From assembly GCF_929443795.1 (NCBI RefSeq), contig NC_064883.1:8709289-8773288 (forward strand): DNA of 64,000 nt, read 5' to 3'. Source of the stretch: Astur gentilis. Lineage: Eukaryota; Chordata; Aves; Accipitriformes; Accipitridae. This document shows positions 12,501 to 24,500 of the stretch, one piece after another. How positions within the stretch are numbered: the stretch's first letter is position 1; the number at the start of each line of letters is the position of its first letter. The notes under the pieces were generated by a model. It did not search any database and was not told the origin of the DNA. It saw nothing but the letters and a program-made list of their open reading frames with translations. Position numbers and translations under genes: made by a program.

Positions 12501-15500
12501 ACACTACTGCTAGCAAAAACACTGCTTGTGTGCACTGGCAGTAGCTGCCTGTACACTAAGAATGGTATGCTGTAATGGATTAAACTGGTACGTGGTCTCT
12601 GGCAATGAAAACCACTGGTCTATAGATCCAAACCTCAGTCCTGTATTACACTGTCGTACACTCCTGGTTTCTAGCACATGCATCCAGTGTGCATCCAGTG
12701 CCCATTCAGGCTTGGCCCTTGCTGCCGCGCCTGCCTGGGAGATGCTTTCTGTCCACACCAGCCAATTTGTTTGAGTCAGGCTTTGCCCAGGCCCCGGTGT
12801 TGGTCAACACAGATCAGCTTGCAGAGCCACAAGGCCTTGGAGATGTCCGACACACAGTGCAAAGAACCAAAGCACTAGAACACCCTGTCTGTTTCTCCCA
12901 TTTCCTCTGTTAACACTAAACCAAGATTGATTTGTTAGACTGGATATTTGTAAGGCGGTTCTTGCCATAGTACTGCATGCCAGGGACAGATTCTTCCACT
13001 CTAAGAAAGGTCAGGAAAACACATAGTGAGCCTAAGGGATGGTAATCTTGTATGGAAGCTGTTCGGGAATGAGGTGGTTAACGAATGGTCCTTATTTGGA
13101 GCTCAAAATAATTATGCTGGCGGAACTATTTTCTCAGACTTTTAGATGAATTGTAAAGGCTTGGAATTGTGTGTAAATTTGATACTGACTCCTCCACTAC
13201 AGCATTTTCTAAGGAGGAGGTAGCAATATTGGTATAGTTACCTGTTCAAGTCACTAAATGGGCCTCTTTGAGTGCACCTTTCCTTTTGTAGTTTTTTAAG
13301 CAGTGATATTGGGGATACAAAGGAGACCAGTTCTTGGTGCTTCGAACTGCCACCGGCAGAGCCTGCTTTCTTCCACTGACTAGCAGGGGAGGAAACCTGT
13401 TCTCACTACACCGACATTGGTGTTAATGTACATATGCTCAGATACGGGAGCTTGTAGATGCGGTAGTTATTGGGCTTAGCCGAAAGTATTTTATTTGCAG
13501 TCTTGTCATGCTCAGCATTGCAAACAGAGGCACATGCCTGCTTCACTATTGCTCTGATGCCATCAGCTAGTATCTGAATTGAAAGAATAGCTAGTGTGGG
13601 GAAAATTTGAAAGTTGGCTGTTAGGGAGGGAATAATAGGTCACCAAGTAAAGGAAGGTATGTGTAATGTAAGTCTGCTAGATGACCCACAAGAAATATTT
13701 TTTTGTCCTTGATTTATCAGGTTTTAAAAGCTGATGTGTGCTCTTTGCTTTTTTTGTTGTTGTTGTTTTGTAAACTATGCTCATCTGTCCTGTGAAAGTA
13801 ATATGCACAGAATATCTTTACATAGCGTAAGGCAAAGAGAAGACAGTGCCTGCAGGTCAGCTTGAACACAGTGCACTCCTTACTTGACCGTAGACATTTC
13901 ACCACATTACACAGTGTCTTAATCAAAAAGTGGTGACATAAGCCATGTCATAGTTTAAGGCAACAATCACTGTGACTAAAAGGACTATAGTCTGGCCTTA
14001 AATTAGGATTTCCAGGCCCAAGGCTCAGTACACAAACCCTGAAAGCAATTTCAGCATTGATCTTCTGCAAGAAAACCGTGCTTCCCTCTCTGTAATTGGT
14101 GAACTAGCTACTTCCTTTCTTCTTTTCTAATCTTTTGAAAAAACTTGAGAGTGGCATTTTAAGGCTCTGTGGGTCTGGCTGCTGCCTTTAAATGCTGTAG
14201 TTGTCTGGCTGTTTGTTCAGCTGAGAGGATAGTTTCCATCAACATGGGGCGGTTTCCTGTCTCTTGATCCAGCTGACATCCCTAGATAAAACAGCTAAAT
14301 TAGGAAGGTGTCACTTCCACTTCCATTTTTACATCTTGATTATCTCACTGACATCTTCAGCTCTCCCCTGCTTCTGGGGCAGGCTCTTCCTAAAAGGTGG
14401 CAAGGAGGTGGGAGTCACAAGTCACAGCCTCACCACCTCTAACTGAGATATAACACCCAAAGCTTTGTAACTTGGGAATTAACCCTAAGGAGCAAGTTTA
14501 GGGTTTCAGTCTTGATAAGAAGGAATGACTTAGGGCTTTAGATAATGTTACCTTGAAAGAAAGGAGAGGAATATAAATATTGTCCATGGAAAAATCTTCT
14601 CTGAATGCTATGGGTGCATGTGAAAAGAAACAAGGCAAAAATATTGACTATAAATCTCTGCCATTATTATTTAATCTATCTGTGTTAAACAAAAGAGCAT
14701 TAAGCAATCATTCCGCCAAAGCAGGAGACACGGAAAACAGCTAGTTTTCAGGCAGTACATGTCCAACTGGTGCTGGCTTGCCTCTGCCAGACTGCTGTTG
14801 TGTGGGGGAAAGAGATTTCCTACAGACTTCTTTGGGGCTACAAAATCCTGGTCTGCTACTTCTGTGTTGCGTAATGTAAGAAGTAATTAGGGATCAGCAT
14901 CACTGACACTCGCATAAATCCTGGAATATTTTGATGGCACAGAGCTTACCTAATAGGATTAAACAAAGCAAATATTCAATTAGTTTGTTATGGAGCATGG
15001 CAAAACCAACCTTCTTCTGTTGAAATGGTGCAAGTGACTTTCAAACGTATCCATGAGATACAACAATATTATCTAACAACAAATTATTTTAGCATATATT
15101 ACTATATATGCTCCATTACTCTGAAATTAGACATGCAACCACTCATCATGTGCCCCTGAATGCACATTAACCTGGAATTACACCATCTTCAAGGAATTAA
15201 TCTCCTTTGTCATTAAAAGAAAGCTTAAATAGTAGACATCATTTTTGTTATGCTAAATAATGTATGCTGCTGCATAAAAATCGGATCAGATATTTAAACT
15301 TCAAGCTATGCAATACACTTCTGAAATATAAAGCTGAGAAATCCAAGCCTTGGAGAGTATATGAGCAGGAAGATAAATATAGTTATTTTTAATAAGTGTC
15401 ACAGTATTAAATTCAGGAGCAAAAATAGGAAGGTGCTGAACAGTTCTAAGGTGAAACTTCCAAATGCCTAAGGGTATGGCTGCACAAACAAGCTCCCATG

Positions 15501-18500
15501 AGGCAAATTAGGGCTGATTTTACAGCATATTAGGTATTATATGGTAACTGTGTGTAAGCTGATCTCCCATAGGTAATTTTACAGCATTTTGACTGAGTGA
15601 TAAGGTACCAGGGGGACACCATTTGTCAGCATGATGTTGCCACACACTAGCTTGCACTTCGCAAAGCCAAGCCCTTGCTTACCTTGCGATGATTTGTTAA
15701 CATAGCTATACCCACGGTGAGAGTCAAGGACATACAGGAGTCCAGGCACCTAAAGTACTTCTGGAAACAGGGTGGGCCTCAAAGTCATTGGTGTGCTTCT
15801 GAAAGACTGCACCCTAAGACTGGGAAATGTCACTGTGGCAGCCCTTGCCAAACTCCTTGGTGAATTTTCTCTTTTTTTCCCCAGTGTGTATTATTACAGT
15901 AACAAAGGATTTCCAGGGTCAGCTATTTCAGCTCCACCAGCCCTTTCTTTCTGAGCTGCACTGACTCCTAGAGAGCTACCAGGGGTAAAAAGGCATCTTT
16001 AAAGAAAGGTTTTCAAATGATTGAGGTCAGAGTAGGGTGAATCTTGACTCCACACAGAACAGGTCTCTGGGACTGTTCACGTTTAGGAGCAGAAGTCCTG
16101 CCTGGACATGCTTTTCTGTCTCCACATGGAAGAGGACAGAACCTCTTCCCTGAGGTGGTGACTATGAAGCTCATGCTGCATGCTTTTATTGGCAAATGTC
16201 TTGGCTTTCTTGAAAGGGAAGCCGGTGCTGGCTGGAAGAAGTTGTGTGCTATTAATAGTTTAGCAAATAAATGGATGTCTCCTCTCTGCTAGGGACTAAA
16301 GGGAGACGTTGGACCTGCGGGTATCATGGGTCCACCTGGAAGGCCTGGTCCTTCTGGCCAGCCAGGCCCCCCTGGACCTTCAGGATCAGGTAAGCAGGAG
16401 ATCAGGTGATCTCCTAAACGGTGTCCCTGCTCCCGAGCCCCTCCTCATTCATCGCATACACCTACATAGGCCCCTTTACAAAAAGTACTGCAGGGCTTCA
16501 TTTGCTTCTCCAGTGACAGCAAGGAGACGATTTCTCCTGAAGGCAGGTCATGCCATCCTTGTCCATTACAAGGACTCTATACCTTACTTTAAAGTCTAAA
16601 TTATGGCTTCTGATGTTTCAAATAAAACCAAAACCAAGGCCTATGTGGTTCCTGTGGGAGTTTGGTAGATGGGGATGATGAAAAGCCATCTGGCAGCCTT
16701 GGAGGCACTAGTTGAGCTCCATCATCAAAGGTCTGCTGCTTCTCCAAGATATCCTGGCTTACAGTGAGAGATTGCAATTTTTAATCAGCCGGGACATAGT
16801 CACCCTGTGCAGCTCTGTAAAAGAAAGAGAGGAGACTCAAGTCACAATGGCATTAAGGATAGAAAGGAAGAGAAGGGAAGGCATAGGAGTCAGAGGGACA
16901 AAAGGGCAGTGGAGAAAGACTCTTTAATTAAGCGCTGGAGATCTATGCTTGCTGCAATTTTGCATGTTGTAGAAATCATGAGAAAAATCTCGTACCTTAG
17001 AATTGTACAGCTTCAAAGCTATGCATGCACATGAACTCTGGGCAGCTTGTGAGACCAAGCAGAGACATGGAGGACAATACACGACCCACAGCATTCAGTG
17101 ACAGTGAACCCTCAGGTAGGGTTTTCTCAACCCAGATATGTACTAAAGTATCTGAAAAAAAAAAAGCAAAACCAAGTGGAAACTACTGTTGCTTCAAATG
17201 AACAACAGCTGCTTGTGTTGCAGCTGACCTGTTCAATGTCCTCTTCCATTTTGCTTTCCCTTTTTCTTCCCTTGCTTACATCAGTGGGCAGGAAGTTTCT
17301 TTTGTGGTGGTGTGGAAATGGTACATCATCTCTGAAGCTGGGGGCTGCTTCAAAATCTTCACATATCTCGTGTGTTCCATTATGAAACATCTTTGCCTCA
17401 AGTAAATTAGCTGGACGTTTTCAGAGGGCAGAATTTTCACCATGCCGATGGGAAGGCAGCCAGGATCTTGAGATGACATTTTAAAGGCTTTATTCATCCA
17501 CAGAAAGTCTATGTGTCAGGCTTGTTAATCTGTTTCCTCTAGAATATAAATTCTGATCCTAAAAGACCTTTCTATAATGATGTCACTGTTTGCAGTATGA
17601 ACATGTTGGCTCATAGTCTAATTCTGCAAAGTAGCACATCCTTGCCAAAGTCTGAAAGTCAAAAAGCAGTTGTTTGGGTTTTTTTAATTTTTATTTGTAG
17701 CACTCCTGTATTTCTAGTTGGGTTTCCTGTACAGAAACCTCTGAAACAGCATTGCTCAAGTAGTTGCACAAACACACAAGTCCAGTGCATTGTGGATGTA
17801 TAGAGACTGACTCTAGTAAACTTGGTGCATAGGTGCTGTGGAGTGGTCTGTGTGTTCATCGTGTCCAGAACTTCTATCGCTTCAAACAGGCTGACATTTA
17901 TTCTAAGCAAATCATCTCTCTCTTTCTCTGTAAAGTTGGTAGAAAAATTTAAAAAGTGATCTGAAATAATATGACCATGGTACAAACTCGGGTCTTTCTC
18001 CTGAAGTGCTGGAATTGGTGGTTCCGGTAATGCCTTCCCTCAGTTCCCAGTGGATTTGGTAGGACATGTGCATATCTGAAAACTTAGGTAAATACATATA
18101 TCCACCTGACCTGTATTCTTTCCCCTCAGGCTGCATTTGTGTTTTGTGTATTAACTTCATAACAATGCAACCTGGTATTTTGCTTTTCTAGGGCAATTTG
18201 CAATAGGACCAAAAGGGGAAAGAGGACTTCCAGGGCCTCCAGGGAGATGTCTCTGCAGATCCCCACAACATGTGAATAACCCACCATATGAGGAATCTGT
18301 GTTTGGACACAGTTATCCAAAAGTCCCCGCGGTAAGCAGATTTTCTGGGAGAGGATATGAGTGGTTCCTAAGTACTTTTATTGTAAGAGGTGGTGTACTC
18401 ACTAATATTTTGGATTTAACAGGGAAGATGTCTGTATGTGGGCAATGTGTGAGTTCTAGTGAGATCCAGTCGGTGCAAAAGAGTTTGGTCTCATAACTAG

Positions 18501-21500
18501 TCTGAGGGTTGTGTGATTGTGTCGTGGTTTAACCCCACCCAGGGGTGCATTTCAGGGTGCTGAAATGCAGCTATTTCAAACCATCAGTAATGTAGCACAT
18601 GTTTAGAAACCTTTTTTCAAGCCTGAGGATGCCCTCTTCCATCTCCTACTGTACATATATAATCTGTTATTTTTCTTTCAGTAAATTGAAATATATTTCA
18701 GATTGGTCAGTGAAGTAAGCATCTCTTTCTTGCTTATTTTTTATATCTTCTTCTGCAAAAACAGTCATTTCAGAATTGAATACTGGGGTCAAGCATTTTG
18801 CATATGTGACAGAACTTTCTCCCAAAGCACAGACCCTCTAACTTGAACAAAAAAGGAGTCTCCACAAATCATGGGAGTCAGACTTCTGAGCTCCTGTCTG
18901 TAGACATACACTTTATATAGCTAATTTCAAACTCTAGCCTTCCTGAAAGCATTTTTATGAGCAAATTGGACAAAGTACTTTAAAGGAGAAGTCATTGATG
19001 GGAAGTGACCAAGCAATTTTTCATCTCTGATTTCTTTGGGCTTTGTAAATACCATTTCTGTACTTTTCCCTCTGCCAGGCCCTGCCTTATTATTCTGTGC
19101 ATTGTAGCACTTAATCAGCAATGAAAATGCTAGCTTGCTGCTGTGTACCAGCACATCCCAGCCACTCCACTCATGCAAGTGGATATTGCACAGTGTCTGG
19201 TCATCTCTGAATGACAATAAGCAGCAATTAGCTTTGTTAACTTTCCCATCTGTCACGTTGTCAGAAAGCTATTACGGAGTGTGAAAGGGACATACAGCAC
19301 TGTCTATTAAACTGGGCCGTTGAACTCAATCTTTTGCATGAGTCTGCTGCAAGTCTTGTCAGCTCCTTGCTCATCCCTGTGTTGCGTTACAAAAAAAGCC
19401 TCATTATTTTTAAAATGTAATCGTGAGTGAAGCAACTGCATGAACTAAAGGCACATCACATCACGCTGCATGCTATTGCAAAAAAACTATCATGTACTTC
19501 AAGTGCCGTTTCATTCTCAGAAATGCAGGGTGGCAAAGAAGCAAGCCTCAGCTCTGAAAGTGGAGCACTTGCAGAGCAGCATTCCCTGTTTGCCTCCCCC
19601 ATTTGTTTTACTCCCTCGAATGCCAAGAGCAGGAGCTTAAACATTGTTATTATTTATTCTCCTCAGATGCCCATGTAGCAGCTTTGAAGCCTGCCTTGTA
19701 CCACTTGAAAATTATTGTCATGGTTCCCATCGCTGCACATGGAAAAGACCCAGAGAGGGTGCTCTGTGCCCCCAGTCCCAGTGTCGCATGGTTTGCCAAA
19801 GCAGCACCCGACCGCAGCACGTCCCCCGTGCAATCACCCACTCCCCCGTCAACTCCTCCGGTGCCAGCACTGCCAGAGTTGGGGAAAGGCTAGGAAACAA
19901 AGCACTGGTTTTCTGTCACTGGCTAAGGTTCATTCTGATTCTTAAATCTTTTGCAATTTCAAAGGCCAGTATCCGTAACAGAGAGTTTCAGAGAGCACAG
20001 ATCTGCTATTGATTTCAAGAGAAATTAGAGCTCTGGGGCTTGGACTTGAGCTCCTGAACACAATTACAGAATCAGTTCTTTACTGGCTTTCTATTTCTTT
20101 GCTTTCTTTCATTCAAGCTGAAGGCATTTTTATTCAATGCTTCTTTAATGAAATTGGCCTTTGTAGAGGGCTATGGGAATATTCTGCTATGTAAAAATTT
20201 CAGGGTAATTTGTTTTAAAAAGAGCCAATTCTGTTTATGCTGGTGGGAATCAGGCTCAGCCCTAAATCAATTTTGCTCAGAAGAACTCCATTTGCTTTTT
20301 CTTAATTTAAAAATGGTTCAAATCTTGCTAAAATTAATTTGATTAAGCTGCTGAAGGAAGAGATTATTTCCTAATGCCCCTTACAGCCAATTTCAGTGAC
20401 TGAGACATTAAAAAAATTGGTAAGAGAGCAGCTCATCCCAATTTTTCCATTTTTAACTAGTTATTTTCTGTTTAATTGAAGACTTGGCTTTAGACTAAAA
20501 TGTATGCATATAAACAAACATGCATTTCAATGACAATTAAATCTAAGCAAGGTACAAAGTAGTAAAAGATAAGTGAAGGCTGCATTGAGAAATGCATTAT
20601 GTATTTTGTAGTCACAAGCATGCCTAAAAAATTATAGACAAACCCACCAAAAGCACTTATGCCCATATGGATTTTGGAATTGTTCCAGCATCTAACCACT
20701 GGAGCATCTGACAGTTTTTCTCAGCAGTGATTGTGCATGAGTACTTGCATGACCATTACCTGTGGATGTGCATTTTGAAATAGGCGCCATTGGAGCCCTA
20801 GCTAGGTGCTCAGGAAAGACCTTTCTCCTTTGGCAACTTGTGTCTCTTCTTACCAGTCACGAAAGGAGCCTCTTATGGTCTGGCAGTCCATGGGTGTAAG
20901 TTCTCATACCATTCTGTTTCTGAAAACAACCAAACCATTTTTCTGTGTAATTATTTACCTATTTGCAGGTACGTATGTCAGTCAGCAAAACTAGATTCTG
21001 TGACGATCCTAAATGCTTCTTGAGAGGGTTACCAATCACCTCTTTTTCTGTGCCCCAGATTTTTGTGGTGAATAATCAAGAAGAATTGGACCAGTTAAAC
21101 ACTGAAAATGCCCTAGCTTTTAGAAGAGATCAGAGATCTTTGTATTTCAAGGATACCTTTGGATGGCTCCCAGTCCAGGTGAAAATATGACTATGGTCTC
21201 AGAAAACTTGTGAGTGTATGTTTCATTTTTAATTAGAGAACATGCTTCTGTACTTAAGGTGTCATACAGAATCAATGAAGCAAATGGAGAAAAAGCTCGT
21301 TTTTGAGCACTGCCACAACTGTACATAATTCTGTGATTTTTGTACACAGGAGTCTTAATTACTGAGGTGTTAACTCATCAGTGTTGGAGGTTTTGCTAGC
21401 CTCCCTATGAACCAGGCTCCACTGGTGAACAAACTGGGACTGAGTTCAGGGAATTATGAGAGTAAAAAGCATTTTTTATTTAATACAAAATAAGGAAAAA

Positions 21501-24500
21501 ACTCACCAGGGTACAAAGTTGTGGAAAAAGACAAACCCTGCAAACCCAAACCATGTATTTCCTTATTGCTTCAAGGAGCTAAGCTAAGTCTTGCTGAAAT
21601 CAGCAGCAGGATCCTTCTTGTGTCCACTGGACTTTGAATCAGCTTCTGTATAAACCCTGTGAACCACAAAATATGAAAATCCAGTTGTGGGATCTGCCTC
21701 CCGCAGCCCTTCACCTCGGTTTGCTAGACAGGCTGCTCGTGGTCCAGTTCAGTAACCGCTGTGTGTTTGTTTGGCCAGCTCACCCCTTTCTATTCTGTGG
21801 ATTACCGCTTCAAGGATGACGGTACCTGTGGAGATGGGATCGTACAGGATGGGGAAGAGTGTGACGATGGCAACGCGGTTGTGACTGATGACTGCATAAG
21901 TAAGTTCCAGCGCATCAAAAGCAGCCTCTTTCTACCAGGAAAGGTGCATTAGTTGTTTCCACAGGGTGCACTAGTGTGTAAATCACACAAGTGTTTTACT
22001 CAGGGAAGCTTGCGTGGTTTCTGGATTGAGTGCAGGCACGGGGAGAGGGAAGCGCAGTGGCCGTAAGTGCGAAAACTGAGGTTCTTCCTGCATGTGGATG
22101 CCACACACCAGCACAACACAGAGGTGATGCCAAGCACTTCTCATGCATCCGTATTGAGGACCATGTACCTCACTGAGCAGAGGCGTCTGCAATCAGAGCC
22201 AAACCACTGCATTTCAGGGGCCAAATCCAGCAGCTGGTTTACATACACACCTTCCCTGGAGGCTGCTGACTTTCTGGCCAGAAGATGTAGCATACCCTCG
22301 CAGCGCACCACAAAACCCCTTCGGATAGATAGACACAGAAGCTGGCTGTTTCTAATAGCAAGCTAGATCCTGGGTCCAGTAAAACCACTTTGAATTTTGT
22401 TATTCACTTGCATAGGGAGGGTGTCAGCTCGCTACCTTCGCTATTAGGTTTATACAACATTTGATTCCTATCTAGTCAAGCTTCCTTTCATTTTGCTGGT
22501 TGTGGATAGCAAAGAGCCTATAAGCATGCAAACAACTGTGGCAACCTTCACTTCTAGCTTTCAATCACTCTTACCGCTTGATTCCTTCCTCAGACCGCAG
22601 CACTCTACACATCTACAGCTGACACACAGCAGGTTTGGTATTCTGTTGGTTCTAGCAAAGGGATGCTTCTTCACATTTCAGAACAAGTATCAGCCAACAC
22701 TGAAAGATGCAATTTTTCCTTTTTCATTTATATAGCTCTCCTTTTTTTAGCCTGACTTTGAAAATGAGGTGTATACAGCAATGCTCTATGTGCGTTTGTC
22801 TATCCACCTGTCCATCACCACCCTTCCCCTTCTAACTTAGGAACGCCAGCCAACTTCTCAGTGACAACAGGAAGGAGATTTCAAAGGCAATTCAGTTGCA
22901 GTAGGTACAGGGGGACCTATAAATGCCCCTCAAAGCATGCCTGGCCACAGAGTAATCCAGTGAGAGAGCATGAGCTCTCCAGGCTCCAAGCATGAGAAAA
23001 TGATTCAATTAGAATTTGCAATCAACAGTGGGGAACAAGCATGCAGGAAAATAGTGCTCATTAGTTCTAGTGTCTGCAAAATTGTACATTGTATGTCTGG
23101 AGGCACATCTAGTGCCTGCAAAATTGTACATTGTGTGTCTGGAGGCACATTGTGTTACTTTGTGCTATACACTAGTCAAAGCTCCAGGTCGATTGAGGCC
23201 TTGCAATACATAGACTTCTGGCACTGATCTGACCCAGAGAGTTATCATTTAGTTCCTTGGAAATGAGCACAGTGTCATCATTCTGCTCTTGTGACTGAAT
23301 CAAAAGAAAAAGGCTTACCAAATGTTAAGTGAATTTAATTGTAAAATAGGCTCATTGCTCTTAGATGCATCAATTTCTAACAAACAGATCCTTGGTGCAA
23401 TTAATTAATCATTTCTATTTGTAAATAGACTACTTTAACTCTTATAAACGCCTTATTCTTGCGTGTCCTTTTAATCCATTGCTTAATAGGGTCTTGGAGA
23501 TGATGTCAAAGGGATTTTAGCTAAATTAATTTGTTCAAGTTTTGAAGTCATACTCAGAAAGTTGAAGACATCAAAAGCAAAGTCCAGTTGCTAAAATAGC
23601 AAACAACCCACAAATTACTGCAGCCTACATGCCAGTTCACCATGAAAAGGTTCACCATGTCACAAGGCCCACTCACACTTAAGTCAGTAGGAGTCAGCAG
23701 TGGGAAAAACACCTTTTTGGCAATCATTACATAATTTATTTTTTTTTTTGATAGACAGGCAATAGGTCTGCATAATTTTATTCATATGTGGGAACTTACT
23801 TGCAGTAGACACACACAGATACTGTGCAAAATTGGTAAATGTCTAGGTTGGGATTTTCAAACCACTTAATAACCTCAGAGTGTTTTTTTGAAATTGTGAC
23901 CTCCCCATATAATTTATGGTAACTGTATTTTATGCTTCCTTTAATTTGTTTTGATGGCTGTAATTAGTGTTTCTGTAGTAATTATTTTTAGTAGTTATCC
24001 ATTCTTTCCCTTGGTCATTGAAACTAGGCTAAAAAAAGCGTATTCTTTGCAGTGAAGAATATTGCTTCTCCTAAGACAGTCCTTACAGGATGTCCTCCCC
24101 AAAATGCCTCGGTTTATACTTTACCCTTAAAAATCCAGTCCCACTTACCCCACCTGCCTCTTTTACATATGAAGTGCCCTGAAGGTATTTCTTTCTGTAT
24201 TTTTGCTAGGATGCCGCCGTGCTTACTGTGGAGATGGCTACAGACATGAGGGAGTTGAAGACTGCGATGGGAAGGATTTTGGATATTTGACATGTAAAAC
24301 ATATCTCCCTGGGTATGTATGAGCTGTCTTCACTTTGATTCAGGGTTTTCTTTGTTGGTTTTTTTTTTTTTTTTCTTTTTTTCTCTTTGCCAGCTTTAAA
24401 CCAGAAAAGTATTACCCACTTAAACCTTGTTCCACTGGGATCACGGCAGGTAGTGGGGGAGAAAGAGTCTATCAGATTATTTCTGCATATCATTGACTTT

